A stretch of DNA of 64,000 nt from Chlorops oryzae (lineage: Eukaryota; Arthropoda; Insecta; Diptera; Chloropidae), in NCBI GenBank assembly GCA_020466095.1, contig CM035807.1:9185697-9249696 (forward strand), written 5' to 3'. Under the pieces are notes generated by a model. The model ran no database searches. It saw nothing but the letters and a program-made list of their open reading frames with translations, and was not told where the DNA came from. Position 1 is the stretch's first letter. Each line of letters starts with the position of its first letter. This document shows positions 1 through 11,500 of the stretch, piece by piece. A program made the translations under genes and the position numbers.

Positions 1-670
1 ATGAAAAATCAGTCGACTAAAATTCCAATTCCGACAGCTATCGGATTCTGTGACATCCCTGTATATTGTTTTATTTGAATTTGAAATGAAATAGCTGATG
101 AATTAGATTTATAAAATTTTTGACTTATACCACTTTCAAAATCATTGGCGAAAGTAAAATATTTTTTAAAGAGCTTTCCTTGCCAAGTGGGGAAGCACCT
201 TAAAGGTAAAGCGCTTTTAAAAAGTATTTTACTTTCGCTTGCCAATTGATGTTGAAAGCATTTTCAGCAAGAAAAATTGTTCTTGATAGAAAGGTTTAGA
301 GCAAGCAAACTTACATCTTCAGGAAGTAAAAGCGCTTTACTTGCCAAGTGGGGAAGCACCTTAAGTCGAACAAATTTTATTTTCGGATTCAATGGTCTTA
401 TTAACCCTTTTCTTTCTATGTATATGATGAAATTAGAAATTTGACATATCTTTGATGTCATCGAATATAAACAAAAATTTGACTGTAGTTTCTGAAATTA
501 TTGATTTAATATAGCAGCTCCTTATATTTTGTCAGATTGGCTCCAATTTCCCAATAGGTACTGTGTCAATTTTTGGTTTACATTTTAAATGTTCCACAAT
601 GTTATCTTCTACTCCATAATTCATAGTTCTTGATTATTGAATGAACAAAAAAATTCACAAATTACAAATA
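1..670. repeat. AT-rich intergenic DNA with a short inverted repeat and a direct repeat
   Basis: No gene is recognised here. Positions 148-178 and 208-238 form an imperfect inverted repeat of about 30 bases around a 29-base loop. The loop sequence (about 179-203) recurs as a direct copy at 340-364, next to another AAAGCGCTTT-type motif. This looks like the remains of a small foldback element with a partial second copy. The short open frames in the stretch show no domain or codon signal. Confidence 0.45.
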
Positions 671-811
671 GGCAATTCCATGAGAAACGGTCCCACCCAT
701 GACAGCCATTCTGAGCACAAATTGCGTAATTTCAGTGCTTAACTATTGTTAAACATTATAAAAATTTTAAATCCTTGAGAATCACGTCCTCTTTTTCAAC
801 ATGGAATTGCC
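671..811. mobile_element. MITE-like element with 12-bp terminal inverted repeats
   Basis: GGCAATTCCATG at 671-682 is matched by its perfect reverse complement at 800-811, which defines a 141-base non-coding element. No clear target-site duplication was found. The hairpin at 4820-4925 has related ends (GGCAATTC), so the two may belong to one family. Confidence 0.45.
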
Positions 812-1214
812 CAAATATAAAAATTCCGAATATTGAATAATTGGTAATTCAAATTTGGAAAACATGGATTGACAATATAATTACAATAATTATGAAATCA
901 ACAATTCGATTACTTGAAAAATCATGAACCGAGATATAAGGACTACGAATTGCTGGATAACTAATAATCAATTTTTTGGAATTACGGATTATTCAGATTA
1001 TCAATAATCAAAATGTTTAAATTGCAGTGAAGGGTTAAGAACCATTGTTCGAACATACCAGTCCGAAAAGTCAGGCCTTCGCAAAGCATAAAGCTGTGAT
1101 CCAATTATCCGCGCAAATAGCACAATCTGCGCCGATTTTTATCGGGTCAGATCGGCATAAGTTTCATAAATTTCCACAATCACAGTTGAGGGCTCACATT
1201 ATCGTCACATATTA
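812..1214. other. Intergenic stretch, nothing recognised
   Basis: AT-rich sequence with scattered short palindromic words such as AATTC/GAATT. There is a single GTGAAGGGTTAAG word near 1028 that resembles the core of the minisatellite units at 27.8-28.6 kb. No coding signal is visible. Confidence 0.5.
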
Positions 1215-1396
1215 GGGGTATTCACAAAGGCGTCGGAAAATAGTAAAGTCGGAAAATTGAAAAAGTTTCACTGCTTAAAAAGTTGTGCAAGATACAAAAA
1301 AAGTTTAAAAAATTTTTCTTAAGTCAAAATTTTCCGATTTTCCGATTTTCCGATTTTCCCTTTCCAACGTTTTTAGCACACCTTTGTGAATACCCC
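1215..1396. mobile_element. MITE with 16-bp perfect terminal inverted repeats
   Basis: GGGGTATTCACAAAGG at 1215-1230 is perfectly inverted at 1381-1396, giving a 182-base element with no coding capacity. Internally it has a short tandem run of TTTTCCGA-type units near 1330-1360. The larger element at 4401-5166 has related ends (GGGTRTTCACAAA), so a longer relative of the same family is probably also present. Confidence 0.65.
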
Positions 1397-2972
1397 AATT
1401 GTCAAAAAGACATTCGGGGAACAATAAAATAGGGACAAAAATTGCGTTCACACTGTCGGCGCTTTGATTTCGGCAAAAATAGGCGCATTGCGCAGACAGT
1501 GGGTTCCCGGTTTAGTAAATTTTAATTTATAATCATCAAGAGTTAAAAATTTTCTTAGGCATTAAACGTCACCTTAAGAATGTCCTTCATTGCTCTGTTG
1601 GGGTTTTCCTTCATTTTCCAATCATCTATTGGGAGTTTGACTTCATTTTCATTCATTTTATCGATTCAGTTCTTAAAAAGTTGTAGTGGCTCTATTTTCT
1701 CCACAATGAAGTGAATGATTTTTGTAAGAGCTTTTCTATACGATCTTTCATGGCCAGCAGTATTTTGAAGAACTTTCCCATTTTTGGCTAATATCCGGTA
1801 AAAAGGTTTTTCTTGCATTCAAATCAGTCTTTTGCTGTAAGAGGAATCAAAATTAGAAATTATGTTAGAAATTTCGAAATTGCTGTATTTTAAAATTTAA
1901 CGTACAAACTGTTCCAAAATTACTCTGACGAAGCGCTGAACAAAAAAAAAAAAAAAAAAAAACAATTCCAAATGGTAAAAAAAAACCATTCGTACTCATC
2001 GCTCGGCACTTTAAGGTGACGTGATTTCTAAATATTGAAAACATTTAAACGAAAAAATAACAAAATATTAAATATTAATGAAAACTGGAATGATGAACAT
2101 TTCTTTTCCCGTTTAATGCATTTGAAAATAAAATATTTTGACTGAAATTCGAAAATGTGCACTCAATATCGATGCGATGGAATTTATGAAAAGTTCTTCG
2201 GAAGCCACAACATTTCAGAATTCGTGCGTGACTTTTACAATTGAGAGAAAATCGTTCAACACATTTTGTGGAAATTTCTTTCCTGCTGTTTTCCATTCGT
2301 TCCGTTCCCTAATTAAACATCCTTGTTCGCATATTCTCCATATTGCATTCACAATTAGCGTCACATTCAACAACATTTTATATTTAATTAATAATTATGC
2401 ACGAATCGTGCTTACTACTTCTGTATGCAATCTCGAAAACAATTATTTCGAATGCGAAATATTTTCCGGTTTTTTTTTTTTTTTTTTTTTTTTTTGTCGT
2501 CGCATTTTTATTTGACCATATGCTTCGCTAATGAAATGATCTGAAGGAAAAGAGAACTTTTGAAGAAAAAAAAAAAAACAATTTTTTGCGGCACTCAAAA
2601 AAGAACACCCCGTCTCTGCATCAATCAAACATTTAGTATTGAGAATTTTCTGATTAAATATATTATTAAATATATATATGAATATATACGTATCTATATA
2701 ATTTAATTTCGGCGTGCGTAGAATTCTGCCATGTGCCATATGGATATATTTGGAGACATTCAGGTTGTTTTCTTTTTCATTAACTAATTTTTTATTTTTG
2801 CTATTTATTATTATAATAAATTTCTTTTCATTGTGAAAATGTGCTTGGCCCCAAAGCGGTTTTTCGGGTAGAAAATGAACAGAGAACTTCCAAAAATTAA
2901 TTAAACTTTTCGGATAGTCCTAAGTGGCCATCGAGACTGCATGATTAAAATAGACTATTTTATTAGATTTAC
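1397..2972. other. Intergenic stretch with homopolymer runs and a 12-bp inverted pair
   Basis: No gene recognised. ACGTCACCTTAA at 1566-1577 is inverted at 2011-2022 with little similarity beyond these 12 bases, so an element of about 457 bp is possible but unproven. Long A or T runs sit at 1940-1962 and 2469-2496. The overlapping open frames at 2075-2739 run partly through these homopolymers and look spurious. Confidence 0.4.
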
Positions 2973-3776
2973 GCACGTAAGAGGCATCAAACAACGGTGA
3001 TGCGAGCCTGACAAAACACAATACCCGACACAGGAAAATGTGTTTGAATATTTTGTAAAAGACACCCCAAGACCACGATCAGTAAGACAAAGATTTTAAA
3101 GGCCATAAAGGCCCTCCATATTCCGCTTTTTGTCCAATTTCTTTATGAAAATCGTCCTTTTGCCACTCCCACTTTTCCAATTTCGAGAAATTCAATCGTT
3201 GGAACTTTTGTGGCAGACCCTAGCTCTGGAGGTAATCTTTGAAATGCACCGAACAAGAAAATTTTTGAAGAGGATGTATGTAAAAATAACTAAAGAGGAA
3301 GCATAAATGCCAACTTTCAACAACTTTAAAAGATGCAAGAGACAATTACAGAAACATGACCTTTTGCCACGCCCACTTTTCCAATTTTTGGAAATAATAT
3401 TACTGGCCTTTAAATATGATCAAATATCAAATTTCATCAAAATATCTTGCAAACTCGTTTAGAGCAGTTTTTGTGATTTTCGTAACAGACCCTAGTACTG
3501 GAGGTACCCCTTAAAATGGTCCGATCGGGTCCAATTTCGAACTTGCTCTTATTCATGTCCCCGTGAGTACGCATACCACGAGATAACTCAACTCCTTCGA
3601 TAAGATAACTGTATACAGACAGACGTAGACGGGGAAACAATGTCTAAATCAATCTCCTGGTGACGCTGAAAATCATTTTATTCATTTTGTCATGGTCATA
3701 AACAAATCCGACTGGTGTGGGTAGGGTCAACAACCACACAACCATATGCTCTCACAAGGTGTGCTACGGCACTATA
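2973..3776 (-). mobile_element. Degraded INE-1/mini-me-like (Helentron-associated) element
   Basis: This is a diverged copy of the element at 56971-57669. Shared landmarks are the GAGCCTGAC segment and ATACCCGACAC at 3021-3031, the GCCACGCCCACTTTTCC box, CAGACCCTAGTACTGGAGG, CATGTCCCCGTGAG, and the AACTCCTTCGATAAGATAAC segment followed by a short GACAGAC run. The right end is decayed: the expected GTGTCGGGTAT reads as a broken GTGTGCTACGGCACTAT. The stretch is non-coding. Orientation follows the better-preserved copy, where the hairpin end lies on the left. Confidence 0.7.
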
Positions 3777-4400
3777 AAGAAGGAAAAGGATCTCCATGGC
3801 AATCATGAATAATACTCGGAATACGGGCAAAAGTAACATTGACCCTGATTTCAATGGTCACAAAAGACTCGTTGGAAAGACTATCCTTTTTTCCTGTCTG
3901 TGTTTATTCCCTCGAACTACTCACGATTGCTATAAAGACCTTTCTCTTTTTTTACGAATATTACGATCATGTTCTTTTATCTAAGGATCAGTTCCTACTC
4001 ACCAATCCCCCAACTCACACTATCCATGTCCCAATTAGATTCAAAACATCACCTTCTGCTCTTCAAAGAGCTTTTCAATTAACGAATCCTCGCCGCCATC
4101 ATCTACGAGGAGGTTAAATCTAGGCAATGATGAAGGGAAGTAAATTTTTTTACTTCAATATTAAATTAGATTTAGATTAATGCTTACTTATTTTCAAGTG
4201 ATTTACGTCTTTATGGAGGAGGAGGATTGGCCACATCGTCCCTCCGTTAAATACGCCATTGATCATCCATGTTAGAATCATATTCCTCGAACTTGAATTA
4301 ACAAAAGAAACTTTTTTCTCTTTCCCGCCGATTTCAAATTTTGACGATAACAGCTGATCCGCATCATCTGAGTTTAGGGATGCCATATTTAAAAGACAAT
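3777..4400. other. Intergenic stretch, nothing recognised
   Basis: Two overlapping short open frames (3796-3984 and 3839-4117) show no domain, signal peptide or splice support. No repeat was recognised here. Confidence 0.4.
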
Positions 4401-5166
4401 AGGGGTGTTCACAAAAGCTCTTAATGCTGCCACCCTCTTAATTTAATACTTTAATACGATTGAGAAATTTTGTTGTTATTGTTTTATATTCGAATTCCAT
4501 TTAATACGGTGGGGAAAAATTAAGAGTCTAAAAAGGGTGTCACGTTTCTAATAGCAATTTTGACACTCACGAGAAACAGCTGATCTAAATAGTAAACAAT
4601 AAATGGAGAGCACGATAGTAAGTTTATTTTGGGTGTTTTTTTAATCAATTAAAATGTGTTTTTAAATTTTATTTCATTATATAATAGAAAAGGCGTGCTG
4701 GCAAGGTGCCCTATAAATAGTGGACCGGGTGGATTTGGACAAAATTTTGAAATTTTTGAGAACCAATCGACAAATTGAAAATCCTACTTTTGTTTTGGCA
4801 TTAAGGTCCGGTTTATATTAGGCAATTCCGATTGAAGAGTTGCCAGCACTTGTAGGCGAAGAGGCGACGGGGAGTGTTACTCGATTACACTATACGTGGG
4901 CAGCTCTTCAATCAGAATTGCTTGGTCTAAACCAAATCTTACGGCTGCTCTGATGAACTTCTGCTGACATTAGTGGTACTCATGCAGCTTCGCAAATGCC
5001 TTCGCAACTTTTCCCATCTCAAATTTTCATATAAATTTTGACAGTTGTGTGACAAATTTCTCATTTCCCACAATTTGCAAAGCTGCATGAGTCCCACTAC
5101 TGAGTTTTTTAAAACGTCGCAATGCTGCCACAATTAAAGCTTTAATATGGCTTTGTGAATACCCTT
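4401..5166. mobile_element. DNA-transposon derivative with GGGTRTTCACAAA ends, containing a nested hairpin
   Basis: The left end (GGGGTGTTCACAAAAGC from 4402) is inverted at the right end (GGCTTTGTGAATACCC, 5149-5164). ATGCTGCCAC follows just inside both ends. The sequence is non-coding. It shares its terminal motif with the 182-bp MITE at 1215-1396. Inside it, 4820-4844 and 4899-4925 form an inverted repeat around a GGCGACGGGGAGTG core, and the same core recurs at about 35723-35760. Confidence 0.5.
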
Positions 5167-5208
5167 AATACTTTTGCATACTATTTAAAAATTGTGCATA
5201 AAACAGTA

Positions 5209-5325
5209 GTGGTATTCAAGCAACAGTGCAAACGCAGTGTGCAATATTTGCACTTTTCAAATTGCGTACAAAAAAAGCGGTGCAAATATTGCACACTGCG
5301 ACTTGCACTGTTGCTTGAATACCAC
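5209..5325. mobile_element. Foldback MITE: 117 bp, nearly perfect hairpin, TA flanks
   Basis: The arms at about 5209-5253 and 5279-5325 are reverse complements over roughly 45 bases with a single one-base gap, separated by about 25 bases. Ends are GTGGTATTCAAGC and GCTTGAATACCAC, with TA on both sides (5207-5208 and 5326-5327). This suits a Tc1/mariner-type MITE. It lies 230 bases upstream of the start codon of the 5553-12553 gene, in its upstream or 5' untranslated region. Confidence 0.7.
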
Positions 5326-5535
5326 TAGTGATTTTTTCAAGAAGTGCCCCATTGCATGTACTGGCAAAAACAGTACGTCTGGCAAGCTTATTGGAGCTTG
5401 AACGAATGACAAAGATTAGTAAAGCTTAAAAAATCCAAATGTATCCTCGTGGCGTCATAAATGTTTACGAAAGGTTTTTGACGTCACAATTCTTGGAACT
5501 GCACAACTTTAACCTGTTCTTAAATCATTTTCCAG

Positions 5536-5552
5536 ATATCACATAACCGAAA
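5536..5552 (+). other. Probable splice acceptor and short 5' untranslated segment before the ATG
   Basis: A pyrimidine-rich CATTTTCCAG ends at 5535, only 17 bases before the ATG at 5553. This suggests that the first coding exon is preceded by an intron and a non-coding upstream exon. I cannot place that upstream exon. Confidence 0.4.
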
Positions 5553-8500
5553 ATGGAGAAATCGACACCAGAAAGAGGTCCTCAAGCACCATCATCATGT
5601 TCATGTCCATCTTCACGTCGAGCGTCCGTTACATACGAATCTTTACCGACGCCACCGCCCGATTCTCAAGAAATGCCCACAAATTCCACAGAAACTATAT
5701 TCCAATATCCTTGGCCGGATCTAAATGATTTGCCAGCCGCATTCGGATATCTTTTAAATTATGCAGAGCAAGAGCAAGAGTTCTATCGAACATTGAATGA
5801 AGTTATTGGAAAAAATTGTCCCGTAGAACACGCCGTAGAATCAGAATCTGAAACCAATCCTCACAGTGTCGAAGCTACAATTAACGATGACCCAAAATGT
5901 CATTGCAATCGAATGCGACAGGAATGCGAAGAGTTCATAGCTCCATTCAAAGTTGGACAAAGCTGGGCTATAACAGCCGCTTTGGCAACTTACGGCGCTG
6001 TTGAGCAACTAACAAGACTATATTCGCTGTGGGATCGATATTTAGATATGGAACACCAGCTTCGCCAACAGAAGAAACGTCTGCGTTACGTTAATTTGCT
6101 ACAAGAAAAAGTAAGTATTTCCGACAAATTTCAAACTGACTTATAACCTTTCCTCCACCATCTATGTATGTATGTATGTATATAGCTTCACTCTACGGAT
6201 AAGGACGAGAAATTCGTCGATCCAGAACTAGATCAGTCGATTGATCTTTTGGACACGATTCTGGAAAGTGGAAATTGCGCTTCGCTCAAGCGTAGTCAGC
6301 TTAAGCGGTGAGTTCCTCAAAAGATTCCAACCATATAATGATGTTTCAGATCTGAATCAATTTTGGTTTTTATAGACAACGTGAACGCAGTAAATCTGTC
6401 GTTACCGAAGATGGCATTGATTCCACATGGGGACGTATGGGGAATATTAAAAGCTCAGCAAGCTGTAATTATGGACCACAACGAATGCGTCGTCAAAGTA
6501 CCTATAGTGAGGGAAAATCGAAAGTTTCCAAGTGGACCAAAGTCAAGGCCGCCTTCAAGTGGGAAAAGGCAAATGTTCCGGCAATGAATGAGAGCAATAA
6601 AGAGTACTCGAATGCAGTTGGACTGACACCGATCAACAACGAGGTGGCACGGTAAATTCGACCAAATTATATAGAATAATTCATACGTTGTGAGCTTTTG
6701 GTTCTTTTTTTCATAGATATTTACGTGTGCCATCAGTACCACATGGTGGCGGTAGCTCAGCAGACAGCATTCTTAGTTCGTCGTCGGGTCATTTTCTGAG
6801 TGAAACTGGTACTCCTGGTACAGTAAGCTCAGCTAGCTCAGTTGATGATATTGACAATACTGGAAGAATGGCCTTGAGTGAGTCCTTCTATCCATTTTTT
6901 TTTATTTTTTTTTTTGATTTTCTTAGTATCCTAACCGTTAATTTTCATCCATTTCTTTTAGGTCGAGATTCATCAAAAAGTGATCACTGCAAATTAGAAA
7001 CCGAAGATATCGAATTCAATGCTTTCTTTAACTCTCCACGCGCTGAAAGTCCATTTGAGATTGATAATCAGAAATTACTCAGAAGTGATTCCAGTAAAAG
7101 CAATCCAGCCATGCCATCAAAGTCTTCATCAAACAAATCTATACGTAGGAGTAAAGTTATTCCCGACTTCGAAACATTGCCGGAAAATTCGATTGCTGAA
7201 ATTAAAAGTACACCATCACGTCGCCTCAAGCCACCACCAAGTCCATTAGATCTTAATTTAAATCAGGTGAAAGCACCTTCAATCCATTCGAGAAGCAATT
7301 TAATTAAGATCACTTCGTATTGCAGGATTTGAACGAGGTGGATTATTTTCATTCACCCTACTCACTTAAGAGCCCGAAAGATGGTACACAATCTCAAAAT
7401 CGTTTAAGGAAAATAGGTTCTCCAGGGAATTCATCTGTACCGAGCAGTCCTTCACGTTATTCTGAGTTTTTCCCTGAGTGTGGTGAGTATAGAATTTATC
7501 CGTTTTTGGATTTATATTTGTTTTAGAAAAATAATTTTCCCCCTTTATAGAGAGTGAAGATATATCGAGTGGCGACTTTTCTGAGCCACCATCACCGTCA
7601 CGTAAAACTTTCCAAGAGAAACAAGCAGAAATCAATCAAAGATATTTATTGCTTCGAGCCAAACTGGATATGGAATTCGAGGCGAAACGTCGCGAATGGG
7701 AGAAAATGAAAGCGAATCCGAATTTCGCACGAGGTGAATCTGAGATATTCTATTGAAATTTTATTACTCACTTTCGTCTTTATCCACTAAAAAAAGTTTT
7801 TCCACGTATGACCAACACGGGCAAATCCGAAGAACTATCACCAAATCAAAAATACAATTCAAATCTCTCAGCAAAGATGTTGGAGGAGAATCTTTCGCCA
7901 GATTTTAAGAAAAAACTACGAAAATGGCGTGTGAAAAAGCAAATTTCAGTTCAGTCAGCCAGCAATCAACCGACGGTGCAGCCACCACCAGCAGCCTCTC
8001 CGAGTTCACCAAATAAAATTGGCAAGGATATGACATGCGAGACGAAAACGAAAATCGATTGGAATCTCTGGAAAACTGGTGCAATAAAACTCGATGGTCA
8101 AGGTTTGATGCCATTGCCGGAGAAGAAAAATTTACCGGAAGATTTCCAAAAGAAGTTGGGTGAGTTGGAATTGAAAGAGATTTTTCCTTTTCTTTTCTTT
8201 TGATTGAGTGGAGAATTTTCTCAGAGCAATGGAATAAAATCAAAAGCGGTAGCTATATTGCCAGCGGTGGTGGCGGCGACTCTTTAAAGCGAGGTAGTAA
8301 GCACAATGAGAGTACGAAAAAAAGCTCCGATGACGATCGATGTTATTTGGCGGATAGGGACAAAAGGAGCGATAAGCATAAGTCACATGACAAAGAAAAG
8401 TTCGTATGAATTAGAAAAGAATTTAAAAAATTATAATTTTGAACTGAATGATATTCGTCTTGGTAACAGATTCCCCAAATTAAAAGCGATCGTTGGCGAT

Positions 8501-11500
8501 CATCCACCGAAAACCAAAGAAATCGAAGTTAAAACATCGGCTGGCGTTATGAAATTTGAGGGGATCTCACGGAAATTTACGCGTAAGCTTTACGAATGGG
8601 AAAAGGCACGTGGCATTGGACCGGAATCATCGACTTTCGCGTTGTTACATCCAGGCTATTGTCCTTTAGACGTTGGTCGTATACCAAAGGACAATAAGAA
8701 AAGTAATTTCTTTAGAAAAACCATCTATTTAAAAATAATTTATTCTAATATAAAAAAAAATTTAATTTTTTCAGCTGATAACTCACCCACATTAAGTCGA
8801 TCGTTATCTCTGGATAGTGTACCGCCGAATTTTACATCACCATGTGTCCTATCACATCAGGCATCTAGTCTATCCTTGAACGATATGAACGAATTGAAAT
8901 CGGATTTCGATGGCGTTAGCAGCTCAGATGCATTGGGGGACAATGAGTTTAAAAAGTTCGATGAACCGGAAGCTGTTATGGTCGAGGTAGAAGATCACAT
9001 TGTTGAGACGGCATCGCCGCTGATAACAGCAAACACACGTGTCGAACGACAGACTCCGGTCTATAAATATGAAGAAATCGCTTGCAATGATATTTGGTAA
9101 GTACATACGATTGGAAGTGAAAATTATATTTTAATAATTTTAATCCTTTCAGCAATACAAGACGTATACAAAGCTTTGAATCTCATACGAATCTGGCGCC
9201 TTTACTTTCGGCGCTTAAACGTTTCGATGATATTTTCATCCAACTGAAAGAAACTTCTCCTGAGATAATTGAAAGAGAGGAACTACGTCGTTGCCAAATC
9301 CTAATTTCATCAATTCGGAATATTTATCCTTATCATACGGAAAACCTAATAAAACCGAATGTTTTGAATGCAATTACCGATGTCCAAAGTGAGCTTAGTA
9401 GAATTGCCGAGCTGGTGAGTGTTTGTTCATCCGTGGGTAAATATTATTACTTGTATTAATAACACTATCGAAAATCAATTTCAGTGTCAGAAATCACCAC
9501 TCGATGAGGCTTGCTGTCAAGAGATCGTACAAGAACGAGATAAGCAATATAATGAAGAGTTCGATGGACTTCATGAATCTCTGAAATTGTTGCGACAAAA
9601 CATCCGTAAGTAGAGCCTAAAGGATCTTGTTTCGAAAACACTTTTTATACCCAGCGTAAGCGGGGTATATTAGTTTTGTGCAAATCTTGTAACAGGGAGA
9701 ATTAAGCTCTGGAGATATAGAAAAATATATAGAGAAATGATCAGGATCAAAAACTGAAACGATTGAGACATGTCCGTCTGTCCGTCTGTGCGTCTGTCCG
9801 TCTGTCCGTCCGTTCGTGGTCGGATCTCCTCCGAAACGGCTGAACCAATGAAGTCGAAATTTGGCACACATGTATATCGGGGTCCGAGTATGATCCTAAG
9901 TAAAAATGGGAGACATCCGCCCATTGCCACGCCCACAAATGAATTTATTGTGTTTTCAATAAAATGCTTGCAACTTGCGAACCACTCAACACATTCCATT
10001 GATATTTGGTGTGCTGGTAAACTACGAAAAGGGACATATCCTGGCAAAAAATGGACGCCGCCCTCCTCGAGCCACGCCCACAAATAAGCCCAAAAATAAG
10101 GGCTTATCGTTACTTGTGAAGTAAAAGGCGTAGAAGCTTCAAATTCGCAACATGGGTTCACCAAGGCGAATGAAAGGTGTAGGTAAAAATTTTATATGGT
10201 CCGCCCACTGCCACGCCCACAAATGAAGATTTTTCGTAACTTCCGAAGTAAAAGGCGTAGAAGCTTCAAATTCGCAACATAGGTTCACCAAGGCGAATGA
10301 AAGGTGTAGGGAAATAATTTATGTTGCCCTCCCACTGCCACGCCCACAAATAGAGAAGCAAAACATAGTGCGCTCATAATGTCGGAACGCTGGGTATTTC
10401 AAAGTCGGGCTTGACCGACTTTAGCTTTCTTACTTGTTAATGTTTAAAAATAAAATAAAAAAAAAAAATTCTTCAAATTATTGCTTCAATTTCATCTTGC
10501 AGAAGGTGGAAAATGCCGTTTTCCACGTAAAATTATTCCTGACATTAATATAACTGCCGATGATACTTGCGATGAGTTATCCCTGCAAAATACGATCTGT
10601 GACACAAGAAGTAGAGATCAACTTTCAACGACACTCGAAGCAACCGATGAACTAAGCGCTTCACAAGTGGAGAATGATACGGAGACAACAACGACCACAA
10701 CGACGCATACAGCCGTTCAGAGGAGCTTCAGCAATGCAAATGGAAGTATCGGTAAGAAGAAGTTACGCTTACGTAAGATCGGATCTCGGCAAAATAGCAA
10801 GACCGAAAGCAGTAACACAAGCGATGATGATGCATACAATGCTGTGGAAACATCACGTCGTCTTAAAAGGAAAAATTTTCGCTTTAAACAACGTTCCTTT
10901 GACGATGACTACCGGCGCAATGATGAACCGAGCACGATTAATGAAGACGCACGCTTTCCATTAAAACTAAAGCCATTGAATTCTATTGAAAAGCGCAACG
11001 ATTCAATTGGACTATCCAAATCGTGTACAAAACTAACGCATGCTCCAAGAGAAAATTTCTCACAGTTTTTGCCAACGAATGGACAAACAAGACTTATCAG
11101 TTCAGAAGAAGTCGAAAAGGAGTTGCCAAATTTTAATTCGAATGTATTTGTAAAAACAAGACGAAAAGTATTCAGGACAATTGAAGAGCCCTCAGCGATC
11201 GATGGAATTGCGGTCGTAGCACACGATTTGGATGATAATGCCGCTGAGGAAACGCTGCGAAATAAAGATGATATCATCATCAACGGTACAACGGATAAAA
11301 CGGAATCGAAAGGAGAAAATCGCATTAAGTATGTACGAGAGAGTTGCAGTGTTGTAATGTGGTCTAAAAATAATTCAACTAAGCCGAAACGTAAATCATT
11401 AAGTGAAAATGATTTACGCAATATTTCTTCGAACGATTGCATGGAAGAGCGAAGATGTCATAGTCTCGATAATATGAAAAGAATTACGAAAAATGTACGG

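Noticed and set aside
1566..2022. 457-bp transposon bounded by ACGTCACCTTAA inverted ends
   Set aside because: Similarity stops at 12 bases, with no target duplication and no second copy; it may be chance.
8306..8403. Alternative reading of exon 9 in the frame open from 8306
   Set aside because: The Lys/Ser/Asp-rich frame from 8225 fits exon 9 better; the other frame is only coding after 8470.
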